This document shows, in pieces, positions 11,920 through 20,069 of a stretch of 64,000 nt of DNA. The position numbers were made by a program, and so were the translations under genes. The notes under the pieces are model-generated. The model did not search any database and had not been told where the DNA came from. It worked only from the letters and a program-made list of their open reading frames with translations. The stretch covers positions 1 through 64,000 of the forward strand of contig DAHXNE010000043.1 of the NCBI GenBank assembly GCA_027366635.1, in the 5' to 3' direction. This DNA comes from Gammaproteobacteria bacterium (GTDB lineage Bacteria; Pseudomonadota; Gammaproteobacteria; Steroidobacterales; Steroidobacteraceae). Every line of letters starts with the position of its first letter. Position 1 is the stretch's first letter.

Positions 11920-14868
11920 CTAGGAGCGCGCTGGGAGATGCTCACTTCGGGAATTGGCGAGCACGGCGGTGATCGCCTCGAACGGGACGGGGCGGCCGAA
12001 CAAATAACCCTGGACCTCGTCGCAGCGCAGCAGCCGCAGGAGCTTCGACTGCTCCTCGGTTTCCACTCCCTCGGCGATTACTCTGAGGTTCAGCGAGTGG
12101 GCGAGGGAGATCACCGTCTGCACCAGGGACATCGTGTCCGGATCGTCGGACATGGCGGAAATGAACGAGCGGTCGATCTTGAGCGCGTGGACCGGGAGCT
12201 TGGTGAGATAGCTGAGCGAGGAGTACCCCGTGCCGAAGTCGTCGATGGCGATGGCGATCCCGCGCTCGCGCAACAGCTTCAGCTTGCGGACGTTCTCCTC
12301 GACATCCGCCATCAAGAGGCTCTCGGTGATCTCCAGATCGATCTCGGGAGAATCCGCTCCGGCGCCGAGCGCCGAAGTCACCTGTTCCACGAAGTCGCGA
12401 CTGTGCAGCTGAACGGGCGAGACGTTGACCGCCACTCGCGGCGCCGCGATACCGCGCTCGACCCAGCGATGATAATCGCGGACGGCCCGCGATAAGACCC
12501 ATGCGCCCACTTGGAGAATGAGTCCGGTGTCTTCGAGGATTCGAATGAACTTCGCCGGCGGGACCAGCCCCAGATCCGGGCACTGCCAGCGCATCAGCGC
12601 CTCGACGCCCACGATCTGGCGCGTCCGCAGTTCGAGCTTCGGCTGATAGTGCAGGACGAACTCCTCCTTCTCGAGCGCTTGGCGCAGCCGGCTCTCCAGA
12701 GTCAGTCGCTCGGCGCTCCTTGCGGCGAATTCCGGGGTGTGAAAGACACTCGAGTCACCGGTCTCCTTGGCCCTTCGCAGCGCCATTTCGGCATGCGACA
12801 GCAGCGCCTCGGCGCCGGCGCCATCGGCAGGAAAGACGGCGATGCCCCTGCGAGCGGACACCTTGAGTGAGGTTCCTCCGGTTTGGAACGGGCTGTCGAA
12901 GATACCGGTCCAGATTCCTGCTATCGCCCGCTCGAGGCCGCACCGGTCACTCAATTCGGGCATCACGAGCGCGAAGACGTCGCCCGCGATGCGGGCCGAG
13001 CGGCTCGGGCCTGCGTGCTGTGAGAGGCGCTCGGCCAGGAGCTTAAGCAGCGCATCACCGGCCTGGCGGCCGAACGAATCGTTGACGGCGCTGAAGCGCT
13101 CCACGTCGAAGAGCACAAGCGCGAGCCCGGTAGAGGCCGACTTCGCCGCAAGCATGAACTGACTCAGCCGCTCGATGAACAGCGTTCGATTGGCGAGCGC
13201 GGTGAGCTGGTCGTAGTAGGCGAGATAATCGGCTCTCGCCGCCTTTTCGATGTGCTCGATCGCAAACGCGATGTCGCCGGCGAGTTCCTGGAGCAGCCGC
13301 ATCTCGACTTCATCGAAGAAGTCGGCCTCGGTGGCTTGTAGCGCGAGCACCGCGACGACTTCGCCGGCGACCAGAAGAGGAATGTGCGCGACGGAGCGCA
13401 GTCCGAGCTGCGCGGACTCGGCCTGCAACAGAATACGCGGGTCATGGGCCATGTCGTTGCTGATGACGGGCCTGCCCTCAGCGACAGCGCAATTCGCCAA
13501 TCCGCGTTTTGGGGAACCAACGTCTTCGAGGCCGACCGGAATGCGCTTGACGAATTCTTCGTCCGCTCCGCTCCATGCGACGATCCTCAGCCGCTTTGCG
13601 GCACGATCCACGACACCAATCCATGCGAGCCGGAATTTCCCTGCTTCGGTCGCGATCCGGCACGCCTCCCGGAAGAGTTCGTCCTGGCTGCGAACACGGA
13701 CAATCAGGGCGTTGATGCTGCTCAGGACCGCATAGACGCGGTTCAGGTGGCGGATCTTCAGATCCGCGCGCTTGCGCTCGGTAATGTCGCGGGCGATCTT
13801 GGATGCCCCGATGACCCTGCGTTGGGCATCCAGGATCGGGGAAATCGTCAGGGACACGTCGATCAGCGCGCCGTCTTTGCGCTTTCGTACGGTCTCGATG
13901 TGAGCGACGCGCTCGCCTCGTCGCAGCCGCTCGAGGATCTGCTGCTCCTCTGGCATTCGATCCGGAGGGATGACGAGCGCGATCGGCCGGCCAATCGCCT
14001 CCTCGGCATCGTAGCCGAAGAGCTTGCAAGCGCCTGCGTTCCAGCTGGTGATTATCCCCTCGAGGGTCTTGCCGACGATGGCGTCGCCGCTGGATTCCAC
14101 GATCGCGGCCAGCCGGGCTCGCTCTTCCTCGGCATGCTTTTGCGCAGAGATATCCTGGACCAGCGAGATGAACTGCACGGTTGCCGCATCGGCCTGCGGG
14201 ACGGCCGATGTCACGATGTGAACCCAGATGACCGCTGCGCTCTTGCCGATGAGGCGCACATCTTGCTCGTACCCGGAGGCCAGTTCCGCGACTGCGCGCG
14301 CTCGTGCCGCGATGCAAGCGGCGATGTCATCGGGGTGCGTCACACGGCGAATATCAAGCGTCAGGGCCTCTGCGTGTGTGTAGTCCAGGAGCTTGCAGAA
14401 TCGGTCGTTGACTGCGAGGAAGGCGCCCTCGGAGTCGCTGTGCACGACTCCGACCGCCAGCCGCTCGAACATGGTGCGATACCACACTTCCTGCGGGCTG
14501 ATGCTGCGCAGCGATGCCAGGACCAGACAGGCTCCATCGGCATCAATCGGGGTGAGGCTGATCTCGACAGGTATCTCGCTGCCGTCCTTGCGTAAAGCGC
14601 TGAGGCTCACGCCTACGCCCTTGGGACGGCTCCTCGGGCGCTTGAAGTACTCCGACATATGCGCGGCATGGCCGGGTCGCAGGCCCTGCGGGATCAGCTT
14701 CTCGAGGGGCCGTCCCTGCAGTTCCCCGGGCGGGTAACCGAGCAGGTGCGTGAGGCCGGCGTTGGCGAACAACACGATGCCCCCGGCATCGACCACCAGG
14801 CCAGCACCCTCCAGGGTATCCAGCAATTCGCTGGCGTAGCGCTCGGGTGCTTTCGTGCTGTCAACCAC
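11920..14868 (-). CDS. Multi-sensor PAS-PAS-PAS-GAF-GGDEF(degenerate)-EAL protein, probable c-di-GMP phosphodiesterase
   Basis: From a GTG at 14868 the protein has 982 residues and no membrane segment. In order it has PAS1 (LLDTLEGAGLVVDAGGIVLF), PAS2 (WYRTMFERLAVGVVHSDSEG), PAS3 with the PAC-type end IGASKIARDITERKRA, a GAF domain (LFREACRIATEAGKFRLAWI), GGDEF and EAL. The cyclase signature reads AGDVF instead of GGDEF (near 12980), so cyclase activity is unlikely. The EAL domain keeps EALMRW, NVSP, ITES, DDFGTGYSSLSYL, KIDRSFI, AEGVET and QGYLFGRP, so it should hydrolyse c-di-GMP. The frame stays open to an ATG at 15249, but those extra 127 codons are Arg/Ser-rich and unlike protein, so the start is uncertain. 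It is monocistronic beside the island. Confidence 0.85.
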   Translation of the reverse strand: MVDSTKAPERYASELLDTLEGAGLVVDAGGIVLFANAGLTHLLGYPPGELQGRPLEKLIPQGLRPGHAAHMSEYFKRPRSRPKGVGVSLSALRKDGSEIPVEISLTPIDADGACLVLASLRSISPQEVWYRTMFERLAVGVVHSDSEGAFLAVNDRFCKLLDYTHAEALTLDIRRVTHPDDIAACIAARARAVAELASGYEQDVRLIGKSAAVIWVHIVTSAVPQADAATVQFISLVQDISAQKHAEEERARLAAIVESSGDAIVGKTLEGIITSWNAGACKLFGYDAEEAIGRPIALVIPPDRMPEEQQILERLRRGERVAHIETVRKRKDGALIDVSLTISPILDAQRRVIGASKIARDITERKRADLKIRHLNRVYAVLSSINALIVRVRSQDELFREACRIATEAGKFRLAWIGVVDRAAKRLRIVAWSGADEEFVKRIPVGLEDVGSPKRGLANCAVAEGRPVISNDMAHDPRILLQAESAQLGLRSVAHIPLLVAGEVVAVLALQATEADFFDEVEMRLLQELAGDIAFAIEHIEKAARADYLAYYDQLTALANRTLFIERLSQFMLAAKSASTGLALVLFDVERFSAVNDSFGRQAGDALLKLLAERLSQHAGPSRSARIAGDVFALVMPELSDRCGLERAIAGIWTGIFDSPFQTGGTSLKVSARRGIAVFPADGAGAEALLSHAEMALRRAKETGDSSVFHTPEFAARSAERLTLESRLRQALEKEEFVLHYQPKLELRTRQIVGVEALMRWQCPDLGLVPPAKFIRILEDTGLILQVGAWVLSRAVRDYHRWVERGIAAPRVAVNVSPVQLHSRDFVEQVTSALGAGADSPEIDLEITESLLMADVEENVRKLKLLRERGIAIAIDDFGTGYSSLSYLTKLPVHALKIDRSFISAMSDDPDTMSLVQTVISLAHSLNLRVIAEGVETEEQSKLLRLLRCDEVQGYLFGRPVPFEAITAVLANSRSEHLPARS

Positions 14869-15190
14869 TGCGGCTTGCCTGCTCGTTTCGACTGGCGTCG
14901 ATCTTGCCCGACTCACCCCCGTGCCCCGGGGCCTGCGGCTCCTCAGCGCACGTGCTGGACGGAGTCTCGATTTGCAGCATAGACCGCTTCCGGTGGCTCG
15001 AGCAAAGGCGAGTCGGAAACTGTGAATCTGCTGGGGCAATTGCTGCGGCGTATCCGACGCCCCCCTTCGGCCGCGGGTTCGCGGCGCGGGGAGCGGCGCT
15101 GCCGGGTGTTCCGGGGAACGAGATCTTCTTGCGCAGCTTACGGTTGACGTCCTCCTCGTCCTCGGCCTTTTCAGGCCGCCGCTTGCGCAA
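14861..15190 (-). CDS. Possible small hypothetical protein upstream of the PAS/EAL gene
   Basis: A 109-residue frame starting at TTG 15190 begins with codons that look protein-coding (KRRPEKAEDEEDVNRKLRKK) but becomes low-complexity, and it ends 8 bases inside the predicted start of the PAS/EAL gene. I recognise no family. It occupies most of the 408-base stretch 14869-15276, in which I see no other gene, RNA or terminator. It may be real and translationally coupled, or chance in GC-rich DNA. Confidence 0.2.
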   Translation of the reverse strand: MRKRRPEKAEDEEDVNRKLRKKISFPGTPGSAAPRAANPRPKGGVGYAAAIAPADSQFPTRLCSSHRKRSMLQIETPSSTCAEEPQAPGHGGESGKIDASRNEQASRSG

Positions 15191-15276
15191 AAGGCGAGGA
15201 TTCCTTCTGCAAGACGGCGACGTCCCGCCGCGATAACGTGCTGGAGCATATCCGCGGCTGCGGGCCGGGGCGCACC

Positions 15277-16140
15277 TCAGAATCGTCCGTTTTGAAAATC
15301 CTCGAACGCCTGCCTCAGCTCCTCGCGCGTGTTCATGACGAACGGTCCGTACTTGGCCACTGGCTCGCGCAGCGGCCGGCCGGCGACCAGGATGGCGCGG
15401 GTCGGGGTGTCTGCGCGGCCCTCCAGTCGGATTGCGCTGCCGTCGGTGAGCACCGCGAGCTCGTGAGCACGGGCCGTGGCGGCCGCCTCGCCCTCGCCGA
15501 TGCGCGCCTCGCCTTCATACACGTACACGAAGGCGGCATGGCCGGCGGGCAGCGCATGCGAGAAGGCGTGGCCTGCTGAGAGCTCGATGTCCAGATACGT
15601 CGGATCGGTGGCCGGCTGGGCGATCGGGCCGCTCAGACCCGCGACCGTGCCGGCGATCACCTTCACGCGCACGCCCTGGGCGTCCACCTGCGGGATGTTC
15701 TGCGTCTCGAATTCCTGGTACTTCGGCGCAGTCATCTTGTCGCGCGCCGGCAGGTTGATCCACAGCTGGAATCCACGCATGCGACCGGATTGCTGCTCCG
15801 GCATCTCCGAGTGCACGATGCCGCGTCCGGCGGTCATCCACTGCACGCCGCCCGGCGCCAACACGCCCTCGTGGCCGTGGTTGTCGCGGTGGCGCATCCG
15901 CCCGTCGAGCATGTAGGTGACGGTCTCGAAGCCACGATGGGGATGGTCGGGAAAGCCGGCGATGTAATCGCCCGGATTGTCCGTGCCGAACTCGTCGAGC
16001 ATCAGAAAGGGATCGAGGTCGGGCAGATTCGGCTGACCGATGAGGCGGGTCAGCTTGACGCCGGCGCCGTCTGCGGTCGGCATGCCGCGCACCAGTTGTG
16101 CCACGCTGCGGGGGGACCCTGTGTTCATGGCGTTCTCCAA
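15277..16140 (-). CDS. Pirin family protein (bicupin, quercetinase-like)
   Basis: The 287-residue bicupin has the pirin N-terminal half RLIGQPNLPDLDPFLMLDEF and FPDHPHRGFETVTYMLDGRM, where the HPHRGFET histidines are metal ligands, with HRDNHGHEGVLAPGGVQWM and GRGIVHSEMP. The C-terminal cupin (HAAFVYVYEGEARIGE) closes with KYGPFVMNTREELRQAFEDF. Bacterial pirins of this type can oxidise quercetin-like flavonols. It lies 23 bases downstream of azoR on the same strand, so it is probably co-transcribed in a quinone/flavonoid-response unit. ATG 16128 (MNTGSPRS) is an alternative start. Confidence 0.9.
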   Translation of the reverse strand: MENAMNTGSPRSVAQLVRGMPTADGAGVKLTRLIGQPNLPDLDPFLMLDEFGTDNPGDYIAGFPDHPHRGFETVTYMLDGRMRHRDNHGHEGVLAPGGVQWMTAGRGIVHSEMPEQQSGRMRGFQLWINLPARDKMTAPKYQEFETQNIPQVDAQGVRVKVIAGTVAGLSGPIAQPATDPTYLDIELSAGHAFSHALPAGHAAFVYVYEGEARIGEGEAAATARAHELAVLTDGSAIRLEGRADTPTRAILVAGRPLREPVAKYGPFVMNTREELRQAFEDFQNGRF

Positions 16141-16163
16141 GTGTCCGAGCGATTCGGAATGAG

Positions 16164-16775
16164 TCAGACGGCCAGCTGCGCCGCCTGAGCCGTGGCGGCG
16201 GCAATCGCTGCCTGGCGCTCGCCGGGGCCAATATTGACGCCTTCGGCTCTGATGAACGTCAGTTCCGTGATGCCGAGGAACCCGAAGATACCGCGCAGGT
16301 AGCTCTCCTGATGATCCAGGCTCGCAGCCGGAGACTCCGGGCCGTAGAGTCCCCCGCGGGAGGAGGCGACGAATACCCGTTTGCCGCCGGCCAGGCCCTC
16401 GGGACCTTGGGGCGTGTAGCGGAATGTGCGGCCCACCACCGTGATGCGGTCGATCCAGGCCTTCAGCTGCGAGGCGATCGAAAAGTTGTACATCGGCGCG
16501 CCGATGACGATGATATCGGCTGCCAGAAAGTCCTCGAGGGCTTGGCGGCCGCGCTCGAGGTCGGCGTGCAGCGCCGCCTGGGACTGCGGCGTGCTGCCCT
16601 GCGCTGCCGCCAGATGGGCAGCCGAGAGATGTCCGATCGGCTCGGCGGCGAGATCCGCGTAGCGTACCTGCAGCTCAGGGTGAACGGCCCGCAGACGCTC
16701 GACGATGGCGGCGCTCAATTGTCGGCTGACGGAATTGCGGCCGAGGATGCTGGCATCGATGTGCAGAAGATTCAT
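16164..16775 (-). CDS. azoR: FMN-dependent NADH-azoreductase / quinone reductase
   Basis: The 203-residue flavodoxin-fold protein starts [20 protein letters not shown] and carries [20 protein letters not shown] (FMN contact), [20 protein letters not shown] and SSRGGLYG, all typical of AzoR. It reduces quinones by two electrons (and azo dyes incidentally), protecting from thiol-reactive quinones. ATG 16775 has a good ribosome binding site (AAGGAGAG). It is divergent from an HxlR-type regulator gene, with an inverted repeat over its ribosome binding site and promoter region, and is followed by a pirin gene. Confidence 0.94.
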   Translation of the reverse strand: MNLLHIDASILGRNSVSRQLSAAIVERLRAVHPELQVRYADLAAEPIGHLSAAHLAAAQGSTPQSQAALHADLERGRQALEDFLAADIIVIGAPMYNFSIASQLKAWIDRITVVGRTFRYTPQGPEGLAGGKRVFVASSRGGLYGPESPAASLDHQESYLRGIFGFLGITELTFIRAEGVNIGPGERQAAIAAATAQAAQLAV

Positions 16776-16785
16776 CGGGGTCTCT

Positions 16786-16810
16786 CCTTGGTATAAAATC
16801 AGCACCAAGG
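16786..16810. promoter_or_regulatory. Perfect dyad in the azoR-hxlR divergent spacer: candidate operator
   Basis: CCTTGGT (16786-16792) and ACCAAGG (16804-16810) form a perfect 7-base inverted repeat with an 11-base AT-rich centre containing TATAAAAT. It lies within the 80-base divergent spacer and touches the azoR Shine-Dalgarno. Binding there by the HxlR-type protein would block azoR expression, and possibly its own. Operator function is inferred from position and symmetry. Confidence 0.5.
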
Positions 16811-16855
16811 ATAAGTATGTAAGTCCGCACTACGGGAACACAAGAAGGCACACCG

Positions 16856-17344
16856 ATGCGACCAAGTGAAATGAGCGTAACTGTCGCGACGGCCCGCGCA
16901 GCGGCCGAGCCGCCCCAGAGCGCGGAGTGTCGCAAGATCAGTCAGGTGCTGGCCCGGGTCGGGGAGAAATGGAGTGTGCTCATCATCATCATGTTGGCCG
17001 ACGGGCCACGGCGCTTCTCGGATCTGAAGCGCGCGATCGGCGGCATCTCCCAGCGCATGCTGACCTTGTGTCTGCGCGGCCTGGAGCGCGATGGGCTGGT
17101 GAAGCGGACCGTCTTCCCGGTGGTGCCGCCGCGCGTCGAGTACGAGCTGACGGCGCTCGGACAGTCATTGCGCGAGCCGGTGTCGCAGCTGGCCAGTTGG
17201 GCTCGGCGCCACCTCGCGGAACTCGACTGCGCACGAGCCGAGTTCGATCGCCGTGAGCAGCGCGATCCGGATGGCCCGCCGGGGCGCCCCGAGCGGGCCG
17301 CCGCGGGCCGCCTCGCCAGCGCCTCGGGAACGCGCGGGCGCTAG
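16856..17344 (+). CDS. HxlR-family redox-type transcriptional regulator
   Basis: The 162-residue protein has the HxlR winged helix: CRKISQVLARVGEKWSVLII, GPRRFSDLKRAIGGISQRML, then LTLCLRGLERDGLVKRTVFP and PPRVEYELTALGQSL. Cys25 sits at the position of the sensor cysteine in YodB/HypR/QsrR-type members that respond to quinones. The C-terminal 40 residues are a low-complexity tail not typical of the family. It is divergent from azoR, which matches the known Bacillus YodB-azoR1 pairing. ATG 16871 is an alternative start. Its last four bases overlap the convergent end of hisIE. Confidence 0.9.
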   Translation: MRPSEMSVTVATARAAAEPPQSAECRKISQVLARVGEKWSVLIIIMLADGPRRFSDLKRAIGGISQRMLTLCLRGLERDGLVKRTVFPVVPPRVEYELTALGQSLREPVSQLASWARRHLAELDCARAEFDRREQRDPDGPPGRPERAAAGRLASASGTRGR

Positions 17345-17985
17345 CGCTGGCCGGCGTGCCGGGCGCGCAGCTCCGCGGTCACGTCCGCGAGCGACAGGCC
17401 GCGGCTGGCCAGCAGCAACACCAGGTGGTAGAGGAGGTCGGCCGACTCGGCCACTAGTTTCTGCTCCGATTCGACCGCGGCCGCCAGCGCGACCTCGAGG
17501 CCCTCCTCGCCGACCTTCTGCGCCATGCGCGTCACGCCCTCGGCATACAGTCGGGCGGTGTAGCTGCCCTCGGGCCGCGCGGCGATGCGCTGTGCGATCA
17601 CCGCCTCGAGCTCGGCGAGAAAGGCGAGCGGCGCGCGCGGCTCACCGAAGCAGCTCGGCGTGCCGAGATGGCAGACCGGGCCAGTGGGCCGGGCGGTGAT
17701 CAGCAGCGTGTCGCGGTCGCAGTCGGTGCGCGCGGCGATGAACTCGAGCGTGTGGCCGGAAGTCTCGCCCTTTTCCCACAGCTCACGGCGGCTGCGGCTG
17801 TAGAACACGACGCGGCCGCGCTCGAACGTCGCACGCAGCGCCTCGCGGCTCATGTACCCGAGCATGCGCACGCCTCCGGTCGGGTCCTCGATGATCGCCG
17901 GCAGCAAGCCATCCTGTTTGTCGAAGTCCAGACGCTCGATGTCGGCTGCGGTGAGCGCCGCGCCGGGTGGGAAATTTGCGTTCAT
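17341..17985 (-). CDS. hisI: Bifunctional phosphoribosyl-AMP cyclohydrolase / phosphoribosyl-ATP pyrophosphatase
   Basis: The 214-residue fusion (HisIE) carries out steps 2 and 3 of histidine synthesis. The HisI half shows [49 protein letters not shown] and the zinc-binding TDCDRDTLL and [12 protein letters not shown]. The HisE half shows [20 protein letters not shown] and [33 protein letters not shown]. It is the last gene of the his operon, overlapping hisF by 4 bases. Confidence 0.97.
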   Translation of the reverse strand: MNANFPPGAALTAADIERLDFDKQDGLLPAIIEDPTGGVRMLGYMSREALRATFERGRVVFYSRSRRELWEKGETSGHTLEFIAARTDCDRDTLLITARPTGPVCHLGTPSCFGEPRAPLAFLAELEAVIAQRIAARPEGSYTARLYAEGVTRMAQKVGEEGLEVALAAAVESEQKLVAESADLLYHLVLLLASRGLSLADVTAELRARHAGQR

Positions 17986-18749
17986 AGCCTAACCTCGATC
18001 CCCGCGGAGCGCAGCGCGCGTTTCAGCCCGGGTATGGCGATGGCGCCGGTGTGGAACACGCTGGCGGCCAGCGCCGCATCCACCCTGGCTGCGGTGAAGA
18101 CAGCCGCGAAGTGCTCGCTCGCACCGGCGCCGCCGGAGGCGACCAGTGGCACGTGGCACACGGCGCGCACGGCGCACAGCTGCTCGATGTCGTAACCGTT
18201 CCTGACGCCGTCGCTGCCCATGCAGTTGAGCACGATTTCGCCGGCACCGCGGGCCTGTGCCTCGCGGACCCACTCGAGCACGTCCCGTCCCGAGTGGCGC
18301 GAGCGGGTCGGGTCGCCGGTGAATTGGTAGGCACGGTAACCTTCGGGCGTTCGCTGGCTGTCGATTCCGACGACCACGCACTGCGCGCCGAAGCGGCGGC
18401 TGAGCGCATCGATCAGATCAGGATCGGCGAGGGCGGGGGAGTTGATCGAGATCTTCTCCGCGCCGGCGTTGAGCACGGCCTCGGCGTCGGCAACGGTGCG
18501 GATGCCGCCGGCGACACAAAACGGAATATCGAGCACGCGCGCCACCCGTTGCACCCAGCCACGATCGACTGAGCGGCCCTCCGGGCTCGCGGTGATGTCA
18601 TAAAACACCAGCTCATCGGCGCCTTCGTCGCGGTAGCGCGTGGCCAGCCTCAGGATGTCGCCGACGACGCGGTGATCGCGGAACTTGACGCCCTTGACGA
18701 CCTGGCCGTCGCGTACGTCTAGGCAGGGGATGATGCGTCGGGCAAGAAT
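17982..18749 (-). CDS. hisF: Imidazole glycerol phosphate synthase cyclase subunit, predicted AUU start
   Basis: The 255-residue TIM barrel joins PRFAR with ammonia from HisH to make IGP and AICAR. The N-terminus reads (M)[20 protein letters not shown] with catalytic Asp in [43 protein letters not shown] and [12 protein letters not shown] follow. The family N-terminus (M-L-A-x-R-I-I-P-C-L-D) aligns its Met exactly with an ATT codon at 18749-18747. AGGAG lies 8 bases upstream (18762-18758). No ATG, GTG, TTG or CTG in frame lies close by on either side. It overlaps the end of hisA by 31 bases and hisIE by 4. Confidence 0.95.
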   Translation of the reverse strand: MLARRIIPCLDVRDGQVVKGVKFRDHRVVGDILRLATRYRDEGADELVFYDITASPEGRSVDRGWVQRVARVLDIPFCVAGGIRTVADAEAVLNAGAEKISINSPALADPDLIDALSRRFGAQCVVVGIDSQRTPEGYRAYQFTGDPTRSRHSGRDVLEWVREAQARGAGEIVLNCMGSDGVRNGYDIEQLCAVRAVCHVPLVASGGAGASEHFAAVFTAARVDAALAASVFHTGAIAIPGLKRALRSAGIEVRL

Positions 18750-19471
18750 GGCTTGAGCTCCTGCGCTGAGATGCGGCCCTCGAGCAGGGCCTTGCCGCTG
18801 ATGGCGGCGGACACACCGAGGGCGGCGAGCGCGTGCAGGTCGGCCGCGTCGCGCACGCCTCCGGAGGCCTGCCAGGCGAGTCGGGCGTACCGGGCGCGGG
18901 CCTGCCGGTACAGATCGAGACTCGGCCCCGTCAGCGCTCCGTCGCGCGCCACATCCGTACACAACACGTGGTTGAAGGCGCCGGCCGGATACTGCTCGAG
19001 CGCGTCCCACAACGTGAGCGCGGCCGAGTCCCGCCAGCCTCGCGTCACAACCCATGGCTCGCCGTCCGCGCCGATGCGCACATCGAGCGCGAGGCCGATG
19101 CGTTCGGCACCGAACCGCTCGAGCCATCCACACACCGTCTCGGGCTGCTCCACGGCGGCGCTGCCGACGATGACGCGCGCCACGCCGGCCTCGAGCAGGT
19201 TCTCGATCACTGTCGCCGAGCGAACCCCACCACCGGCCTGCAGGTGGATGCCGGGCTCGGCGGCGAGCGCCGCGATCACTGCGCGGTTCCCCTGTGTTCC
19301 GACCCGCGCCCCATCGAGATCAACCACGTGCACCCAGGATGCTCCGAGGGCGCGATATCGGGCGAGCAGCTCGAGCGGCTCGAGCGGGTAGTGGGTCTCG
19401 GCCTCGAAGTCACCCTGGTAGAGCCGGACGCAGCGGCCGGCGCGCAGATCGATGGCCGGAATCAACAGCAT
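18719..19471 (-). CDS. hisA: ProFAR isomerase (HisA)
   Basis: The 250-residue TIM barrel isomerises ProFAR to PRFAR, step 4 of histidine synthesis. It starts [20 protein letters not shown] (catalytic Asp in AIDLR) and carries [52 protein letters not shown] (second catalytic Asp) and [11 protein letters not shown]. It lies 4 bases after hisH and overlaps hisF by 31 bases. Confidence 0.97.
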   Translation of the reverse strand: MLLIPAIDLRAGRCVRLYQGDFEAETHYPLEPLELLARYRALGASWVHVVDLDGARVGTQGNRAVIAALAAEPGIHLQAGGGVRSATVIENLLEAGVARVIVGSAAVEQPETVCGWLERFGAERIGLALDVRIGADGEPWVVTRGWRDSAALTLWDALEQYPAGAFNHVLCTDVARDGALTGPSLDLYRQARARYARLAWQASGGVRDAADLHALAALGVSAAISGKALLEGRISAQELKPFLPDASSPA

Positions 19472-19475
19472 GGCG

Positions 19476-20069
19476 TCACAAGCTCAGAAAATTCGCCAGC
19501 ACCCGCGCGCCGGCGGCCGCGGAGCGCTCGGGATGGAATTGCACGCCCCAGAAGTTCGCGCGCCGTACCACCGCGGAGAACGGCTCGCCGTATTCGACGG
19601 GTGCGAGCGTGAAGGGGCCGACGGGCGCTGCATAGCCGTGCACGAAGTAGAAATACGGCAGTGCCCCGAGTCCCTCGAGCAGCGGATCGACCTTGGCGGT
19701 TTGCAGGTAATTCCAACCCATGTGGGGCACTGGACGCGCGGGGCTCGGCTGCAGACGGTACACGCGCTGCGGCAGAATGCCGAGACATTCGACGTCGCCC
19801 TCGGCCGAGTGCTCGAACAGCAGCTGCATTCCCAGGCAGATACCGAGCAGTGGTTGAGTCAACCCGGTCAGGACGCCGATGAGCCCCGCGGCGCGCAGCC
19901 GGCGCATGGCATCGGCGGCCGAGCCCACGCCCGGCAGGATCACGCGCCGGGCAGCGGCGATCACATCCGGCTCGGCGCTCACGCGGGTCGCGGCGCCGAG
20001 CCGTGCGAACGCGTACTGCAGTGAAGCGAGATTGGCCCCGCCGCTGTCGATGATCAGCGCGTCCGTCAT
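19476..20069 (-). CDS. hisH: Imidazole glycerol phosphate synthase glutaminase subunit
   Basis: The 197-residue class I glutamine amidotransferase supplies ammonia to HisF. Visible are SGGANLASLQYAFARLGA at the N-terminus, the oxyanion region ILPGVGSAADAM, the nucleophile motif GICLGMQLLFE, PHMGWNYL, and the FVHGYAAP and GVQFHPERS segments with the catalytic His and Glu. Its start overlaps the hisB stop by 4 bases. Confidence 0.97.
   Translation of the reverse strand: MTDALIIDSGGANLASLQYAFARLGAATRVSAEPDVIAAARRVILPGVGSAADAMRRLRAAGLIGVLTGLTQPLLGICLGMQLLFEHSAEGDVECLGILPQRVYRLQPSPARPVPHMGWNYLQTAKVDPLLEGLGALPYFYFVHGYAAPVGPFTLAPVEYGEPFSAVVRRANFWGVQFHPERSAAAGARVLANFLSL

Noticed and set aside
11461-12495. 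A plus-strand 344-codon frame joining island remnants to the antisense of the PAS/EAL gene.
   Set aside because: The first part is two frameshifted phage-like remnants and the rest is antisense of a clear EAL domain, so it is not one protein.
17982-19133. A 383-codon version of hisF extended upstream through hisA.
   Set aside because: The extra 128 residues are hisA read in another frame and have no HisF homology. The ATT start at 18749 matches the family N-terminus.
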